A stretch of DNA of 64,000 bases from Stagnihabitans tardus (GCF_009925085.1 NZ_JAABNR010000010.1:124001-188000); one strand, 5' to 3'. Shown: positions 1 through 10,663, numbered from the stretch's first letter. Numbers and translations: made by a program. The notes: generated from the sequence alone by a model not told the origin.

Positions 1-1038
<1,038 letters not shown>

Positions 1039-1056
1039 TCCTGAAAGGACAGGGAC

Positions 1057-1923
1057 ATGCCCAGCCTTAAGGACCTAAAAAACCGTATCGGAAGCGTGAA
1101 GAACACGCGGAAGATCACCAAGGCCATGCAGATGGTCGCCGCGGCCAAGCTGCGGCGCGCCCAGGACTCCGCCGAAGCCGCCCGGCCCTATGCCGATCGG
1201 ATGAACGCGGTCATGGGCGCTCTGGCCGCTTCGGTCGGGACGGGTGACGGGGCTCCGAAGCTCCTCGCCGGTTCGGGCGCGGACAAGGTGCATCTCCTGG
1301 TCGTCATGACCTCCGAGCGCGGCCTTTGCGGCGGCTTCAACACCACGATCGTCCGGCTTGCCCGGGCCAAGGTCGCGGAGTTGCTGGCTGCCGGCAAGAC
1401 GGTGAAGATCCTCACCGTCGGCAAGAAGGGCCGCGAGCAGATGAAGCGCGACTATGGCCAATACTATGTTGGCCATGTCGACCTGACGGCCGTGAAGCGC
1501 GTGGGCTATGCCGACGCCCTGGGCATCGCCCGGGACGTCATCGCCCGGTTCGAACATGGCGAGGCCGATGTGGTCACGCTGTTCTACAACCGCTTCCAAT
1601 CGGTGATCAGCCAGATCCCGACGGCTCAACAGGTGATCCCTGCGGTCTTCGAAGGGGCGGAAACCACCGCCTCCTACGACTACGAACCCGGCGAAGAGGC
1701 CATCCTGGCCGACCTTCTGCCGCGCAACGTGGCGACCCAGGTCTTTACCGCGCTCCTTGAAAACGCCGCCTCCGAACAGGGCGCGCGGATGTCCGCCATG
1801 GACAACGCGACCCGCAACGCAGGCGACATGATCAACAAGCTGACGGTTGTGTACAACCGCTCGCGTCAGGCTGCGATCACCAAGGAACTCATCGAAATCA
1901 TTTCGGGCGCCGAGGCGCTCTGA
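1057..1923 (+). CDS. atpG: F1 ATP synthase subunit gamma
   Basis: Central rotor shaft of F1, turning inside the alpha3beta3 ring and linking it to the membrane c-ring. The protein is 288 residues, the normal length. It begins with the conserved N-terminal helix ([33 protein letters not shown]) split here as SLKDLKNRI and [13 protein letters not shown], and ends with the C-terminal helix containing [10 protein letters not shown] and [12 protein letters not shown]. Both helices form the coiled coil of the shaft. An AAAGGACAGGG ribosome site precedes the ATG. It lies between atpA and atpD in canonical order, and nothing about it is unusual. Confidence 0.97.
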   Translation: MPSLKDLKNRIGSVKNTRKITKAMQMVAAAKLRRAQDSAEAARPYADRMNAVMGALAASVGTGDGAPKLLAGSGADKVHLLVVMTSERGLCGGFNTTIVRLARAKVAELLAAGKTVKILTVGKKGREQMKRDYGQYYVGHVDLTAVKRVGYADALGIARDVIARFEHGEADVVTLFYNRFQSVISQIPTAQQVIPAVFEGAETTASYDYEPGEEAILADLLPRNVATQVFTALLENAASEQGARMSAMDNATRNAGDMINKLTVVYNRSRQAAITKELIEIISGAEAL

Positions 1924-1926
1924 TAA

Positions 1927-3360
<1,434 letters not shown>

Positions 3361-3361
3361 C

Positions 3362-3991
3362 ATGGCCATTCCGGTGGGAAAAACGGGCAAGGACATCGCC
3401 TTCTCCCGCGAGACCCACCGGGAAGCCACCCATGCCCCGAACCGCGCCTATCTTGCGGAATATGTCCGCAAGAACGGCGTCGGGGCAGAGATCGGGGTCT
3501 TTTGGGCGCATTTCTCGGAAGTGATCCTGAAGACCTTCGCCCCGGCCAAGTTCTACCTGGTCGACCCCTACCACCGGCTGCATGGCGAGACCTATCCCGC
3601 CTGGGGCCCCTATACCGACAAGGGCCGTCTGCGCGTCGCCGAGACGCTGGATGCGGCAAAGGCGGTCAGGGATTCGGCGCCGGATGTGGTCGAGCTGCGG
3701 GAACAATTCTCGACCGAGTTCCTGGCAGAGATGCCTGTGGAAAGTCTCGATTGGGTCTACCTGGACGCGGGCCACAAATACGAGATGGTCAGGGACGACC
3801 TTGCCGCGATCCTGCCCCGGCTGAAACCCGATGGGGTGATCCTGGGCGACGACTACTTCGCCGATCCGAATTCCGCTCATGGCGGGGTCAAGCAGGCGGT
3901 GGACGAATTCGCAAAGGCCCAGGGGTTCGAGCTGATCGTCGGGAAATACTGTCAATACGTCTTGCGCCGACCTGCGGCGCAGACGGCATGA
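3362..3991 (+). CDS. Class I SAM-dependent methyltransferase inserted in atp operon
   Basis: The 209-residue protein has a Rossmann-type methyltransferase fold resembling the Methyltransf_24 group. Motif I is AEIGVFWAHFS (residues ~42-52), followed by FYLVDPY (acidic residue for the SAM ribose) and later LDWVYLDAGHKYEMV and DGVILGDDYF. Its ATG lies one base after the atpD stop and atpC begins 12 bases after its stop, so it is co-transcribed with the F1 genes and probably translated by coupling. The substrate cannot be read from sequence. A protein methyltransferase acting on an F1 subunit, or a sugar/small-molecule methyltransferase that merely sits here, are both possible. It is intact and has the same codon style as its neighbours. 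Confidence 0.85.
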   Translation: MAIPVGKTGKDIAFSRETHREATHAPNRAYLAEYVRKNGVGAEIGVFWAHFSEVILKTFAPAKFYLVDPYHRLHGETYPAWGPYTDKGRLRVAETLDAAKAVRDSAPDVVELREQFSTEFLAEMPVESLDWVYLDAGHKYEMVRDDLAAILPRLKPDGVILGDDYFADPNSAHGGVKQAVDEFAKAQGFELIVGKYCQYVLRRPAAQTA

Positions 3992-4003
3992 ATGGAGCAA
4001 TAG

Positions 4004-4387
4004 ATGCAAGTCGACATCGTCACGCCCGAGCGCCGTCTGCTCTCGATGGCCGCCAACGAAATCCAGATCCCCGGCGCCGAGGGTGACCTGACCGCCATGG
4101 CCGGCCATGCGCCCGCCATGATCGGCCTGCGCCCCGGCATCCTGCGTGCCAAGGACGGCTCGGGCGAGAAGGCCTATGTCGTCACCGGCGGCTTTGCCGA
4201 AGTCAGCGCGACCTCGGTCACGATCCTGGCCGAAATGGCGATCCCGGTCGAGGAAGCCACGCCTGCGGTGCTGGACAAGCTTCTGTCCGATGCCTCCGAG
4301 GCCGCTGCGGTCAACCCGTCCAAGGATGCCGCCGACAAGGCCTTTGCCGATCTGGCCGCGATCAAGGCCGCGCTTTCGGGCCACTGA
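4004..4387 (+). CDS. atpC: F1 ATP synthase subunit epsilon
   Basis: Small regulatory stalk subunit that contacts gamma and the c-ring. At 127 residues it is slightly shorter than the E. coli form, mainly in the C-terminal helical part. The N-terminal beta-sandwich is recognisable from VDIVTPERRLLSM, the GAEGDLTAMAGHAPAM turn and RPGILRAKDG. A GGAG site lies seven bases before the ATG. It is the last gene of the operon and is followed within 20 bases by a strong terminator. The methyltransferase gene separates it from atpD, whereas in most bacteria atpD and atpC are adjacent. Confidence 0.96.
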   Translation: MQVDIVTPERRLLSMAANEIQIPGAEGDLTAMAGHAPAMIGLRPGILRAKDGSGEKAYVVTGGFAEVSATSVTILAEMAIPVEEATPAVLDKLLSDASEAAAVNPSKDAADKAFADLAAIKAALSGH

Positions 4388-4402
4388 ACCCGAAAATCCG
4401 CG

Positions 4403-4431
4403 AAAAGCCCTGCCACGTGCAGGGCTTTTTT
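4403..4431 (+). terminator. Rho-independent terminator of the atp operon
   Basis: The inverted repeat AAAAGCCCTGC / GCAGGGCTTTT (4403-4413 and 4419-4429, loop CACGT) runs into a T-tract. It lies 16 bases after the atpC stop and is a classic intrinsic terminator. Confidence 0.92.
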
Positions 4432-4491
4432 GTTTCTTGACCTTTTGTTGACGAACTTTTGGGATATCTTCGCGCAAAAGGCGAGTGGGCG

Positions 4492-4842
4492 ATGAAGCGG
4501 ATTACTTCGGGAAAGTTGGGTGTCGTTCAGGGCAGCAAGGTCATGTTCTCGGACTTTGCCGATGGCGGCCCGATGTGGACCGGGCAGGGGGAGCGTCAAA
4601 GCCGCCACTCTGTCGTCTTCAAGGAGTCCTTCCGCGAGGCACCTGCCGTCATGGTGGGGCTGGCCATGTGGGACATCGACCACAAGAGTACCTCGCGCGG
4701 CGACCTGGTGGCCGAGAATGTGACACGCAAGGGCTTCGACCTGGTCTTCCGCACCTGGGGCGACACCCGCGTCGCCCGCATCCGCGCCGACTGGACCGCG
4801 ATCGGCGCCATGCGGGATGACGACGACTGGGAAATCGAGTGA
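4492..4842 (+). CDS. H-type lectin domain protein
   Basis: A 116-residue protein with an H-type lectin-like beta-sandwich spanning roughly residues 30-105 (SRHSVVFKESFREAPAVMVG, then FDLVFRTWGDTRVARIRADWTAIG). In known members the domain binds GalNAc-like sugars and usually forms trimers or hexamers. No signal peptide or membrane segment is visible, so it looks cytoplasmic or non-classically exported. I chose the ATG at 4492; an in-frame TTG at 4459 would add 11 residues but has no ribosome site. It stands alone after the atp terminator and converges with prs. Its cellular role is unknown. Confidence 0.8.
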   Translation: MKRITSGKLGVVQGSKVMFSDFADGGPMWTGQGERQSRHSVVFKESFREAPAVMVGLAMWDIDHKSTSRGDLVAENVTRKGFDLVFRTWGDTRVARIRADWTAIGAMRDDDDWEIE

Positions 4843-4848
4843 AGGTTG

Positions 4849-4866
4849 CCCGGGCCAGACCCCGGG
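4849..4866. terminator. Possible bidirectional terminator hairpin (lectin gene / prs)
   Basis: The repeated self-complementary CCCGGG (4849-4854 and 4861-4866, loop CCAGAC) forms a six-pair GC stem in the 31-base gap between two convergent genes. There is no T-run, so termination strength is uncertain. Confidence 0.4.
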
Positions 4867-4873
4867 GCTCGCC

Positions 4874-5890
4874 TCAGCGGTTGTACATGCCCTCATAGAT
4901 CGGGACAAGGGTCTCGGTCTCGAAGAGTGAGGAGACCGACGTTCCGTTCCAGATGTTCAGGATGGCCTGGGCGAACATCGGCGCGGTCGGCACGATGCGG
5001 ATATTGGGGCAGTTCTTCACCGCGTCGGTGGGTTCGATGGAATCCGTGATCACCAGCGACTTCATCACCGATTTCGAGACACGTTCGACCGCCGGGCCCG
5101 ACAGGACGCCGTGGGTGATATAGGAATGGACCTCGGTGGCGCCATTCTCGATCAGGACCTCGGCGGCTTTGCACAAAGTGCCGGCCGTGTCGCAGATGTC
5201 ATCGACGATGATGCATTTCTTGCCTTCGACATTGCCGATGACCGTCATGCCCGCGACCTCACCGGCCTTTTCGCGGCGCTTGTCCACGATGGCGAGCGGC
5301 GCGCCGATGCGCTTGGCCAGCTCCCGCGCCCGGGCCACGCCGCCGACATCGGGCGACACGACCATGACGTCATGCAGCTGCGCCTTGAAGTGGTGCTCGA
5401 TATCCAGCGCAAAGACCGGCGAGGCATAGAGGTTGTCCACCGGGATGTCGAAGAAGCCCTGGATCTGCGCCGCATGCAGGTCCAGCGTCAGGACCCGGTC
5501 GATGCCCGCTTCGGTGATCAGGTTGGCGACCAGCTTGGCCGAAATCGGCGTGCGCGCCTTGGCGCGGCGGTCCTGGCGGGCATAGCCGAAATAGGGGATG
5601 ACCGCCGTGATCCGATCCGCCGAAGACCTCCGCAGCGCATCGGCCATGATCAGCAATTCCATCAGGTTGTCATTGGCCGGGTTCGAGGTCGGCTGGATGA
5701 TATACATATCCTCGCCGCGCACATTCTCGAAGACTTCGACGAAGATCTCCTGGTCGTTGAAGCGCTCGATCCGCGCGTCCACCAGGTTCACCGACATGCC
5801 GCGATGCATCGACATGCGGCGGGCGATCGACTTGGCCAGCGAGAGGTTGGCATTGCCGGAGATCAGCTTCGGTTCAGTCATAGCGGGCAT
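4874..5890 (-). CDS. prs: Ribose-phosphate pyrophosphokinase (PRPP synthase)
   Basis: Makes PRPP from ribose 5-phosphate and ATP for purine, pyrimidine, histidine and tryptophan synthesis. The 338-residue form has the family hallmarks. These include [10 protein letters not shown], the [11 protein letters not shown] metal/ATP segment, the catalytic loop KRREKAGEV and the PRPP-binding motif [13 protein letters not shown] start at the ATG at 5890 (MPAMTEPK) because an ACAGG site lies about eight bases upstream; a second ATG at 5881 would remove three residues. The frame stays open far upstream, but that stretch is antisense to the divergent gene. It supplies PRPP used by upp and purE/purK, also in this window. 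Confidence 0.96.
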   Translation of the reverse strand: MPAMTEPKLISGNANLSLAKSIARRMSMHRGMSVNLVDARIERFNDQEIFVEVFENVRGEDMYIIQPTSNPANDNLMELLIMADALRRSSADRITAVIPYFGYARQDRRAKARTPISAKLVANLITEAGIDRVLTLDLHAAQIQGFFDIPVDNLYASPVFALDIEHHFKAQLHDVMVVSPDVGGVARARELAKRIGAPLAIVDKRREKAGEVAGMTVIGNVEGKKCIIVDDICDTAGTLCKAAEVLIENGATEVHSYITHGVLSGPAVERVSKSVMKSLVITDSIEPTDAVKNCPNIRIVPTAPMFAQAILNIWNGTSVSSLFETETLVPIYEGMYNR

Positions 5891-5986
5891 CTGGGGACCT
5901 GTCGCAGGGGGATTCGAGACGTTGACACCGCTTAGCAACCTTCTACCCTCTTGACCATGGATGTGACCGCTAACAGGGGGCTCAAG

Positions 5987-6580
5987 ATGCCGCAGATCGA
6001 CTACTATCTCGCCTTGCAGTCGCCCTATGTCTACCTCGCAGGCCGCCGCCCCTGGGAGATCGCGGCCAGGCATGGCTATGACCTTGTCCTGAAGCCGGTC
6101 GATGTGGCGCAGCTTTTCCCGCGCACCGGCGGCAAGGTGCGGGAGGAGCGCCACCCTTCGCGCAAAGATTACGCCGCGCAGGACCGCGCCCGGCAGGCGC
6201 GCAAGCTGGGGCTGAGGTTGGACCCGGCGCCGCTTTACCGCTCTGCCAATCCCGCGCCCGCCGCCTATGCGCTGATCGCGGCGCAAAAGGCCGGGGGCGG
6301 CGACCTTGGGGCCTATGTCCAGGCCATCACACGCGGGCTCTGGGCCGAGGGGAAGGACCATTCGGACGACGCGGTGATCGGGGCGGCCTTGGCCGAGGCG
6401 GGCTTCGACCCCAAGGTAGCCGACCGGGGCATGCTGATGGCCGCCGAGACTTACGCTGCGAATCTCGAGGAAGCCGTCTCGCGCGGGGTTTTCGGCGTGC
6501 CGTTTTTCGTTGTAGGGGAGGAGAAGTTCTGGGGGCAGGATCGGCTGGAGGATTTGGACCTATGGATCTCGGGCAAATAG
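5987..6580 (+). CDS. 2-hydroxychromene-2-carboxylate isomerase family (DsbA-fold) protein
   Basis: A 197-residue kappa-class GST/DsbA-fold protein. The N-terminal [18 protein letters not shown] gives the thioredoxin strand and the active-site serine region, without a CXXC. The C-terminal [24 protein letters not shown] is the family's cis-proline and closing segment. Family members isomerise 2-hydroxychromene-2-carboxylate in naphthalene breakdown, but no aromatic degradation genes are nearby, so the true substrate is open. The ATG at 5987 is preceded by AGGGGG (5975-5980). The following hydrolase gene overlaps its end by 19 bases, indicating an operon. Confidence 0.88.
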   Translation: MPQIDYYLALQSPYVYLAGRRPWEIAARHGYDLVLKPVDVAQLFPRTGGKVREERHPSRKDYAAQDRARQARKLGLRLDPAPLYRSANPAPAAYALIAAQKAGGGDLGAYVQAITRGLWAEGKDHSDDAVIGAALAEAGFDPKVADRGMLMAAETYAANLEEAVSRGVFGVPFFVVGEEKFWGQDRLEDLDLWISGK

Positions 6581-7356
6581 ACATCCCGCACCGGGTCTGG
6601 CATGCGGAGGCCAAGGGCGCGGTCCTGATGCTGCATTGCTCCCTGGCCCATGCCGGCGCCTGGGCCGCGCTGGCCGATCACCTGCCCGAGCGCCAGCTGA
6701 TCGCGCCGGACCAGGCCGGCCATGGGCGCCAACCCGGCTGGGACGGGGCGCGCAGCCTGCATGACCAGACCTACGAGGATGCGCTTGAGCTCGCGCCCGA
6801 GCGCTTCGACCTGGTGGGCCATTCCTTCGGCGCAACCGTGGCCTTGCGGATCGCGCTGCGGCATCCGGGGCGCGTGCGCAGCCTGACCCTGATCGAGCCG
6901 CCGCTTTTCGTGGCCGCCCGCCAGGCCGGGGATGCGCGCTATGCGCCGCACCACGCCCGCCACCGCAGGATCGAGACGCTGATCCATGACGGCCAGCGCC
7001 AGGCCGCGCTGGAGGCTTTCCATGCCGATTGGGGCAATGGCGCCACCCTGGCCGATCTGCCGCTGCGGACGGTCGACTACATGCGCGACCGCATCCACCT
7101 GATCGCCGCCCAGGCGCCGGTCCTGGGCGAGGACGGTGCGGGGCTTCTCGCGCCCGGAGGGCTCGAGGGCCTGACCATGCCGGTGATGCTGATGGAGGGC
7201 GCGATGAGCCCCGATATCGTCGGCGCCATCCATGACGCTCTGGCGGCGCGCATCCCCTCGGCCCGGCGCGTGGCCGTGGTGGGGGCGGGTCACATGCTGC
7301 CCATCACCCATCCAGCCGAGGTCGCAAGGGCGCTGCGCCCGATGCTGGGGCTTTAG
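6562..7356 (+). CDS. Alpha/beta hydrolase
   Basis: A 264-residue alpha/beta-fold hydrolase. The nucleophile elbow is GHSFG (VGHSFGATVAL), the oxyanion region LMLHCSLAHAGAW lies near the N-terminus, and the catalytic histidine is in VGAGHMLPITHPAEV at the C-terminal end. The cap segment is short. It has no signal peptide, so it acts in the cytoplasm on an unknown ester or amide. It begins inside the 3' end of the isomerase gene (19-base overlap), so the two are probably translated together and may act on the same compound. Confidence 0.88.
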   Translation: MDLGQIDIPHRVWHAEAKGAVLMLHCSLAHAGAWAALADHLPERQLIAPDQAGHGRQPGWDGARSLHDQTYEDALELAPERFDLVGHSFGATVALRIALRHPGRVRSLTLIEPPLFVAARQAGDARYAPHHARHRRIETLIHDGQRQAALEAFHADWGNGATLADLPLRTVDYMRDRIHLIAAQAPVLGEDGAGLLAPGGLEGLTMPVMLMEGAMSPDIVGAIHDALAARIPSARRVAVVGAGHMLPITHPAEVARALRPMLGL

Positions 7357-7372
7357 GCGCTGGCGAACCGCG

Positions 7373-7397
7373 CTGGAGGGGTTTCACACCCCTCCAG
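7373..7397 (+). terminator. Hairpin after the hydrolase gene
   Basis: CTGGAGGGGT / ACCCCTCCAG form a ten-pair perfect stem (7373-7382 and 7388-7397) 17 bases after the stop. It is the hairpin part of a composite 3'-end element whose conserved tail follows directly. Confidence 0.7.
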
Positions 7398-7401
7398 ACC
7401 T

Positions 7402-7434
7402 CCCCGTGGGATATTTGTGCCAATGTGAAAGGGG
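7402..7434 (+). repeat. Conserved 3'-end tail repeat, copy 1
   Basis: The stretch CCCCGTGGGATATTTG, three variable bases, CAATGTGAAAGGGG recurs with small changes at 9043, 25339, 37005 and 50426. It sits immediately after a GC hairpin and reads in the direction of the upstream gene. Its function is unknown. Confidence 0.75.
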
Positions 7435-7492
7435 AAGAAGGGGCCTCTGCCTTTCCGCAGGCCTTGCCCTGTGCCAGCCTGGCGCTCTCTTC

Positions 7493-7522
7493 CCGCCGCG
7501 TAGCCCGGGGTATACCCCGGGG
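7493..7522. repeat. 30-bp palindromic intergenic repeat, copy A
   Basis: The 30 bases here are identical to 20519-20548. The core CCCGGGGTATACCCCGGG (7504-7521) is a perfect 18-bp palindrome. It ends one base before the complement of the threonine aldolase stop codon, so it is transcribed as a 3' hairpin of that gene. Confidence 0.85.
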
Positions 7523-8551
7523 TTACGGGCAGAGTGCCGAGATCAGCGCATCCACGTCGTCCTGGGTCGTCGACCAGGAGGCCACGAAGCGGGCATATTC
7601 GCGGGCGCCCTCCTGCATGGCGTAGTATTGCGCGCCACGCTCTGCCGCGCGGGCATTGGTGCCGGGGGCGAGCCAGGGGAAAAGCATGTTGGCGGGGGCC
7701 GGGTGCCTCAGGCTCGCGCCCGGCACGCGGGCGAGGCCCTGGACGAGGCTTTGGCCCATGGCATTGGCGTTCTGCGCCAGGGTCAGCCAGAGGTCGCCCT
7801 CCAGATAGGCCTCGAACTGCGCCGAGAGGAAGCGGTGCTTGGAGAAGAGATGGCCCGCGCGTTTGCGGCGCAGTTCCAGCTCCCAGGCCTTGGAGGGGTC
7901 GAAGAGCACCACGGCCTCCACCCCCATGCAGCCGTTCTTCGTCCCGCCGAAGGAGAGGACGTCGATCCCCGCCTTCCAGGTCATCTCCGCAGGCGTCGCC
8001 CCGGTGGCCACCAGCGCATTGGCAAAGCGCGCGCCGTCCAGGTGGCAGGGCAGGCCGCGCGCCTTTGCCAGGGCGGTCAGGGCGGCGATTTCGGCGGGCG
8101 TATAGACCGTCCCCGCCTCGGTCACATTGGTCAGCGAGAGGCAGCCGCGCTGGACGCCGTGGACGCCGCTCTCGCCGATGGAGCCCAGGGCCCGCGACAG
8201 GCCCTCGGGCGTCACCTTGCCGTGCTCGCCCGGGATGCCTATCAGCTTGGCGCCGCCGGTATAGAACTCCGGCGCGCCGCATTCATCCACCGCGATATGG
8301 GCGGTCTCATGGGCGAAGACCGCCGCCCAGGGTTGGGTGATCAGCGCCAGCGAGAGCGCATTGGCGGCCGTGCCGGTGGCGACGAGATGGACCTCGGCCT
8401 CCGGCGCCTCGAAGAGCGCGCGGATGCGGGCGCGGACCCGGGCCATGATCGCATCGGCGCCGTAGCTTTTCATGTAGCCTTCATTGGCGCGCACCATCGC
8501 CGCCATGATCTGCGGCGCCACGCCCGAGGTATTGTCCGAGGCGAAGAACAT
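7523..8551 (-). CDS. ltaE: Low-specificity L-threonine aldolase
   Basis: A PLP fold-type I enzyme that splits L-threonine/allo-threonine to glycine and acetaldehyde. The 342-residue protein shows the family start FFASDNTSGVAPQIM, the histidine stacking region VFAHETAHI, the PLP aspartate in LDGARFANAL and the Schiff-base lysine in SFGGTKNG. Length is normal. The ATG lies one base after the stop of the upstream UPF0260 gene, so the pair is an operon. The 30-bp palindrome abuts its stop. The protein is cytoplasmic and intact. Confidence 0.94.
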   Translation of the reverse strand: MFFASDNTSGVAPQIMAAMVRANEGYMKSYGADAIMARVRARIRALFEAPEAEVHLVATGTAANALSLALITQPWAAVFAHETAHIAVDECGAPEFYTGGAKLIGIPGEHGKVTPEGLSRALGSIGESGVHGVQRGCLSLTNVTEAGTVYTPAEIAALTALAKARGLPCHLDGARFANALVATGATPAEMTWKAGIDVLSFGGTKNGCMGVEAVVLFDPSKAWELELRRKRAGHLFSKHRFLSAQFEAYLEGDLWLTLAQNANAMGQSLVQGLARVPGASLRHPAPANMLFPWLAPGTNARAAERGAQYYAMQEGAREYARFVASWSTTQDDVDALISALCP

Positions 8552-8552
8552 C

Positions 8553-8999
8553 CTAAAGCCCCTCTTCGATGATATAGTCTTCCCAGTCGTCTTCCGGCAC
8601 GGCCAGTTCCGAGATCACCCAGCCGCGCACCGATTCCCCCGCCCGATGCGGGCTCTCGGGGTCTCCGGTCAGCAGGGGGTGCCAGTCGGGCAGGGGTTTG
8701 TTCTCATAGCGCAGACGATAGGCGCAGGTCTTGGGCATCCAATAGGCGACCCGCTTCAGGCTGGCGGGCGAGAGGCGCACGCATTCCGGCACGAAGCTGT
8801 GGCGGTTGTTGTAATCGACGCAGCGGCAGGTCTGGGCGTCCAGAAGCTTGCAGGAGACGCGGGTGAAGGCCAGCTCGCCCGTGTCCTCGTATTCCAGCTT
8901 GTTCAGGCAGCACTTGCCGCAGCCGTCACAAAGCGCTTCCCATTCCTCGGGGTTGAGCTTGGTCAGGGGCAGGGTCCAGAATTCATTGCGCTTGGTCAT
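8553..8999 (-). CDS. UPF0260 / YcgN-family cysteine cluster protein
   Basis: A 148-residue protein of the YcgN family. The cysteine pattern CDGCGKCC near residue 30, then CKLLDAQTCRC and CVRL with a later TCAYRL, suggests a metal or iron-sulfur site; the biochemical role of the family is not settled. I start at the ATG at 8999 (MTKRNEFW), where homologues begin. The frame is open upstream to 9059, but that part runs through the intergenic repeat. It is coupled to ltaE by a one-base gap and lies downstream of ribF on the same strand. Confidence 0.88.
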   Translation of the reverse strand: MTKRNEFWTLPLTKLNPEEWEALCDGCGKCCLNKLEYEDTGELAFTRVSCKLLDAQTCRCVDYNNRHSFVPECVRLSPASLKRVAYWMPKTCAYRLRYENKPLPDWHPLLTGDPESPHRAGESVRGWVISELAVPEDDWEDYIIEEGL

Positions 9000-9042
9000 C
9001 GCCGCAATCTGGCCCGCCCCGTGCCGAAAGGAAAGCCCGCCG

Positions 9043-9073
9043 CTTTCAATTTGGCTCAAATATCCACGGGGAT
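9043..9073 (-). repeat. Conserved 3'-end tail repeat, copy 2
   Basis: Read on the minus strand, CCCCGTGGATATTTG-AGC-CAAATTGAAAG matches the copies at 7402 and 25339. It follows hairpins that come after the ribF stop, in the same order (hairpins, then tail) as elsewhere. Confidence 0.75.
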
Positions 9074-9074
9074 T

Positions 9075-9162
9075 TTCAAGGGGGCCCTGGCCCCCTTGAA
9101 GCGGGGGGCTCGGGGGGCGGCAGCCCCCCGATCTGGGGGGTGCGGGGGGGCGAAGCCCCCCC
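9075..9162 (-). terminator. Triple hairpin array downstream of ribF
   Basis: There are three perfect stems in 88 bases: 9144-9162 (GGGGGGGC/GCCCCCCC, loop GAA), 9112-9129 (GGGGGGC/GCCCCCC) and 9075-9100 (eleven pairs, arms TTCAAGGGGG and CCCCCTTGAA). They begin three bases after the ribF stop. They have no T-tract and look like terminator/3'-stabilising hairpins that form part of the composite repeat. Confidence 0.65.
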
Positions 9163-9164
9163 GC

Positions 9165-10082
9165 CTACGAAAGGATATCCCGCGCCCGCAAGCAATCCGC
9201 CGCCATCTGGTCCAAAAGCCCCTGCAACCCGTCGAATTTCATCTCGGGCCGCAGATAGTCGACCAGGGCCACCGAGAGATGCTGGCCGTAAAGATCCCCG
9301 GTGAAGTCGAAGAGAAAGGTCTCGAGGTTCGGCACCGTGCCGCCGAACTGCGGCCGCACGCCCAGCGAGGAGGCGCCGATATAGGACCCCGCTTGCGGCC
9401 CGGTCAGGATATCGACCTTGACCGCATAGACGCCAAGCTTGGGCAGATGCAGGCCCTGGACCGACATATTGGCCGTCGGATAGCCCAACTCGCGCCCGCG
9501 CTTTTCGCCATGGATCACCTCGCCCTCGATGCGGTGGAGGTGGCCCAGCATCTGCGCCGCATCGCGCGGGCGTCCCTCGGCCAGGGCGCGGCGGATCGCG
9601 GTCGAGGAGATCTCTTCGCCCTCATGGGCGATCAGGGGGGCTACGGTCACGCGCAACCCATGGGCGGCTCCGAGGCGCTGCAGGTCCTCGGCCGTGCCCG
9701 CCCGGCCCTTGCCAAAGCGGAAATCGGCGCCGACGACGACATGGGAGACGCCAAGCCCCTCCTTCAGCACCTCGGTCACGAAGGTCTCGGGTGACATGCT
9801 GGCGATCTGGGCGTCGAAGGGCAGTTCGAAGAGCTCTGCCACGCCAAGGCGCGCCAGGCGATTGGCCCGGGCCTCGGCATTCATCAGGCGGAAGGGAGGG
9901 GCCTCCGGGGCGAAGACCTGGCGGGGATGGGGCTCGAAGGTCACGACGCCCAGGGGCGCCGCGCCGCGTGCCAGGTTGATCACCGACTGGTGGCCCAGGT
10001 GGACGCCGTCGAAATTCCCCATCGCCACCGAAGCGCCGCGCGCCTCGGGTGGCAAACCGTTCCAGCCGTGGTTGATCCGCAT
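9165..10082 (-). CDS. ribF: Bifunctional riboflavin kinase / FAD synthetase
   Basis: Converts riboflavin to FMN and then FAD. The 305-residue protein has an N-terminal FMN adenylyltransferase domain (nucleotidyltransferase signature MGNFDGVHLGHQSVI at ~22-36, later STAIRRAL). The C-terminal riboflavin kinase domain carries GEVIHGEKRGRELGYPTANM and GVRPQFGG. Both activities therefore look intact. It is the only flavin-biosynthetic gene here; the riboflavin transporter ribN with its FMN riboswitch lies 14 kb away, and RibF makes the FMN that the riboswitch senses. It is followed by a strong hairpin array. Confidence 0.96.
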   Translation of the reverse strand: MRINHGWNGLPPEARGASVAMGNFDGVHLGHQSVINLARGAAPLGVVTFEPHPRQVFAPEAPPFRLMNAEARANRLARLGVAELFELPFDAQIASMSPETFVTEVLKEGLGVSHVVVGADFRFGKGRAGTAEDLQRLGAAHGLRVTVAPLIAHEGEEISSTAIRRALAEGRPRDAAQMLGHLHRIEGEVIHGEKRGRELGYPTANMSVQGLHLPKLGVYAVKVDILTGPQAGSYIGASSLGVRPQFGGTVPNLETFLFDFTGDLYGQHLSVALVDYLRPEMKFDGLQGLLDQMAADCLRARDILS

Positions 10083-10111
10083 GCTACCCCTTGGCGGGAC
10101 AGCCCCGCGCC

Positions 10112-10555
10112 TCAGTCCAGTTTGGCCGAGGGCGCCATGACCAGCGCCTCGCCTTTCAGCACCACGGTATTGCCCACCGAGCAGAGGGTTTCAAGGGTCA
10201 CCCGGCGCCGCGCATGGTCGATTGCGGTGACTTTCACCTGCGCCGTCAGGTCATCCCCCGGGCGGACCGGCGCCATGAAGCGCAAGGACTGCGAGAGATA
10301 GACGGTGCCATGGCCCGGCAGATCCTCGCCGATGACCGCGGAAATCAGGCTGGCGGTCAGCATGCCATGGGCGATGCGGCCCTGGAACATGGTTTCCTGC
10401 GCGTAAGCCTCGTCCAGGTGGACGGGGTTCCGGTCGGTCGAAACCTCGGCAAAGAGCGCGATATCGCGGTCGGTGATGCGCTTCCTGCGGGAGGAGGTCA
10501 TGCCGATCTCGATATCCTCGATGCAGACGCTGCGCGGTGCATGGTTGTCCAGCAT
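10112..10555 (-). CDS. MaoC-family dehydratase ((R)-enoyl-CoA hydratase-like)
   Basis: A single hot-dog-fold hydratase of 147 residues. The hydratase-2 motif is present as STDRNPVHLDEAYA, with the catalytic aspartate and histidine, followed by RIAHGMLTASLISAVIG. Such proteins hydrate trans-2-enoyl-CoA to (R)-3-hydroxyacyl-CoA (PhaJ role, PHA synthesis) or act in other acyl-CoA routes. No phaC is in the window, so PhaJ is only a possibility. It lies upstream of ribF on the same strand with a 29-base gap and may be co-transcribed with it. Confidence 0.85.
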   Translation of the reverse strand: MLDNHAPRSVCIEDIEIGMTSSRRKRITDRDIALFAEVSTDRNPVHLDEAYAQETMFQGRIAHGMLTASLISAVIGEDLPGHGTVYLSQSLRFMAPVRPGDDLTAQVKVTAIDHARRRVTLETLCSVGNTVVLKGEALVMAPSAKLD

Positions 10556-10631
10556 GATTCTCCCCGGTTTGGTTGTCGGGGAGAATAGCGATGCTGCGCT
10601 GCGGCGTCAATTCCGTCTCGCAAGAAAGATG

Positions 10632-10663
10632 CAAGACTTAAGTCTTGGGCGTAACTTTGTTAC
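10632..10663 (-). promoter_or_regulatory. 16-bp palindrome plus small inverted repeat between HAD and maoC genes
   Basis: CAAGACTTAAGTCTTG (10632-10647) is a perfect palindrome. GTAAC-TTT-GTTAC (10651-10663) overlaps the HAD stop. On the minus strand the stem CAAGAC/GTCTTG with loop TTAA is followed by CATCTTTCTT, so it could terminate the HAD transcript. The same dyad could equally be an operator for the MaoC gene. Confidence 0.5.

Noticed and set aside
5891..6361. N-terminal extension of prs (495-residue version)
   Set aside because: The extra part is antisense to the isomerase gene; the MPAMTEPK start fits the family length.
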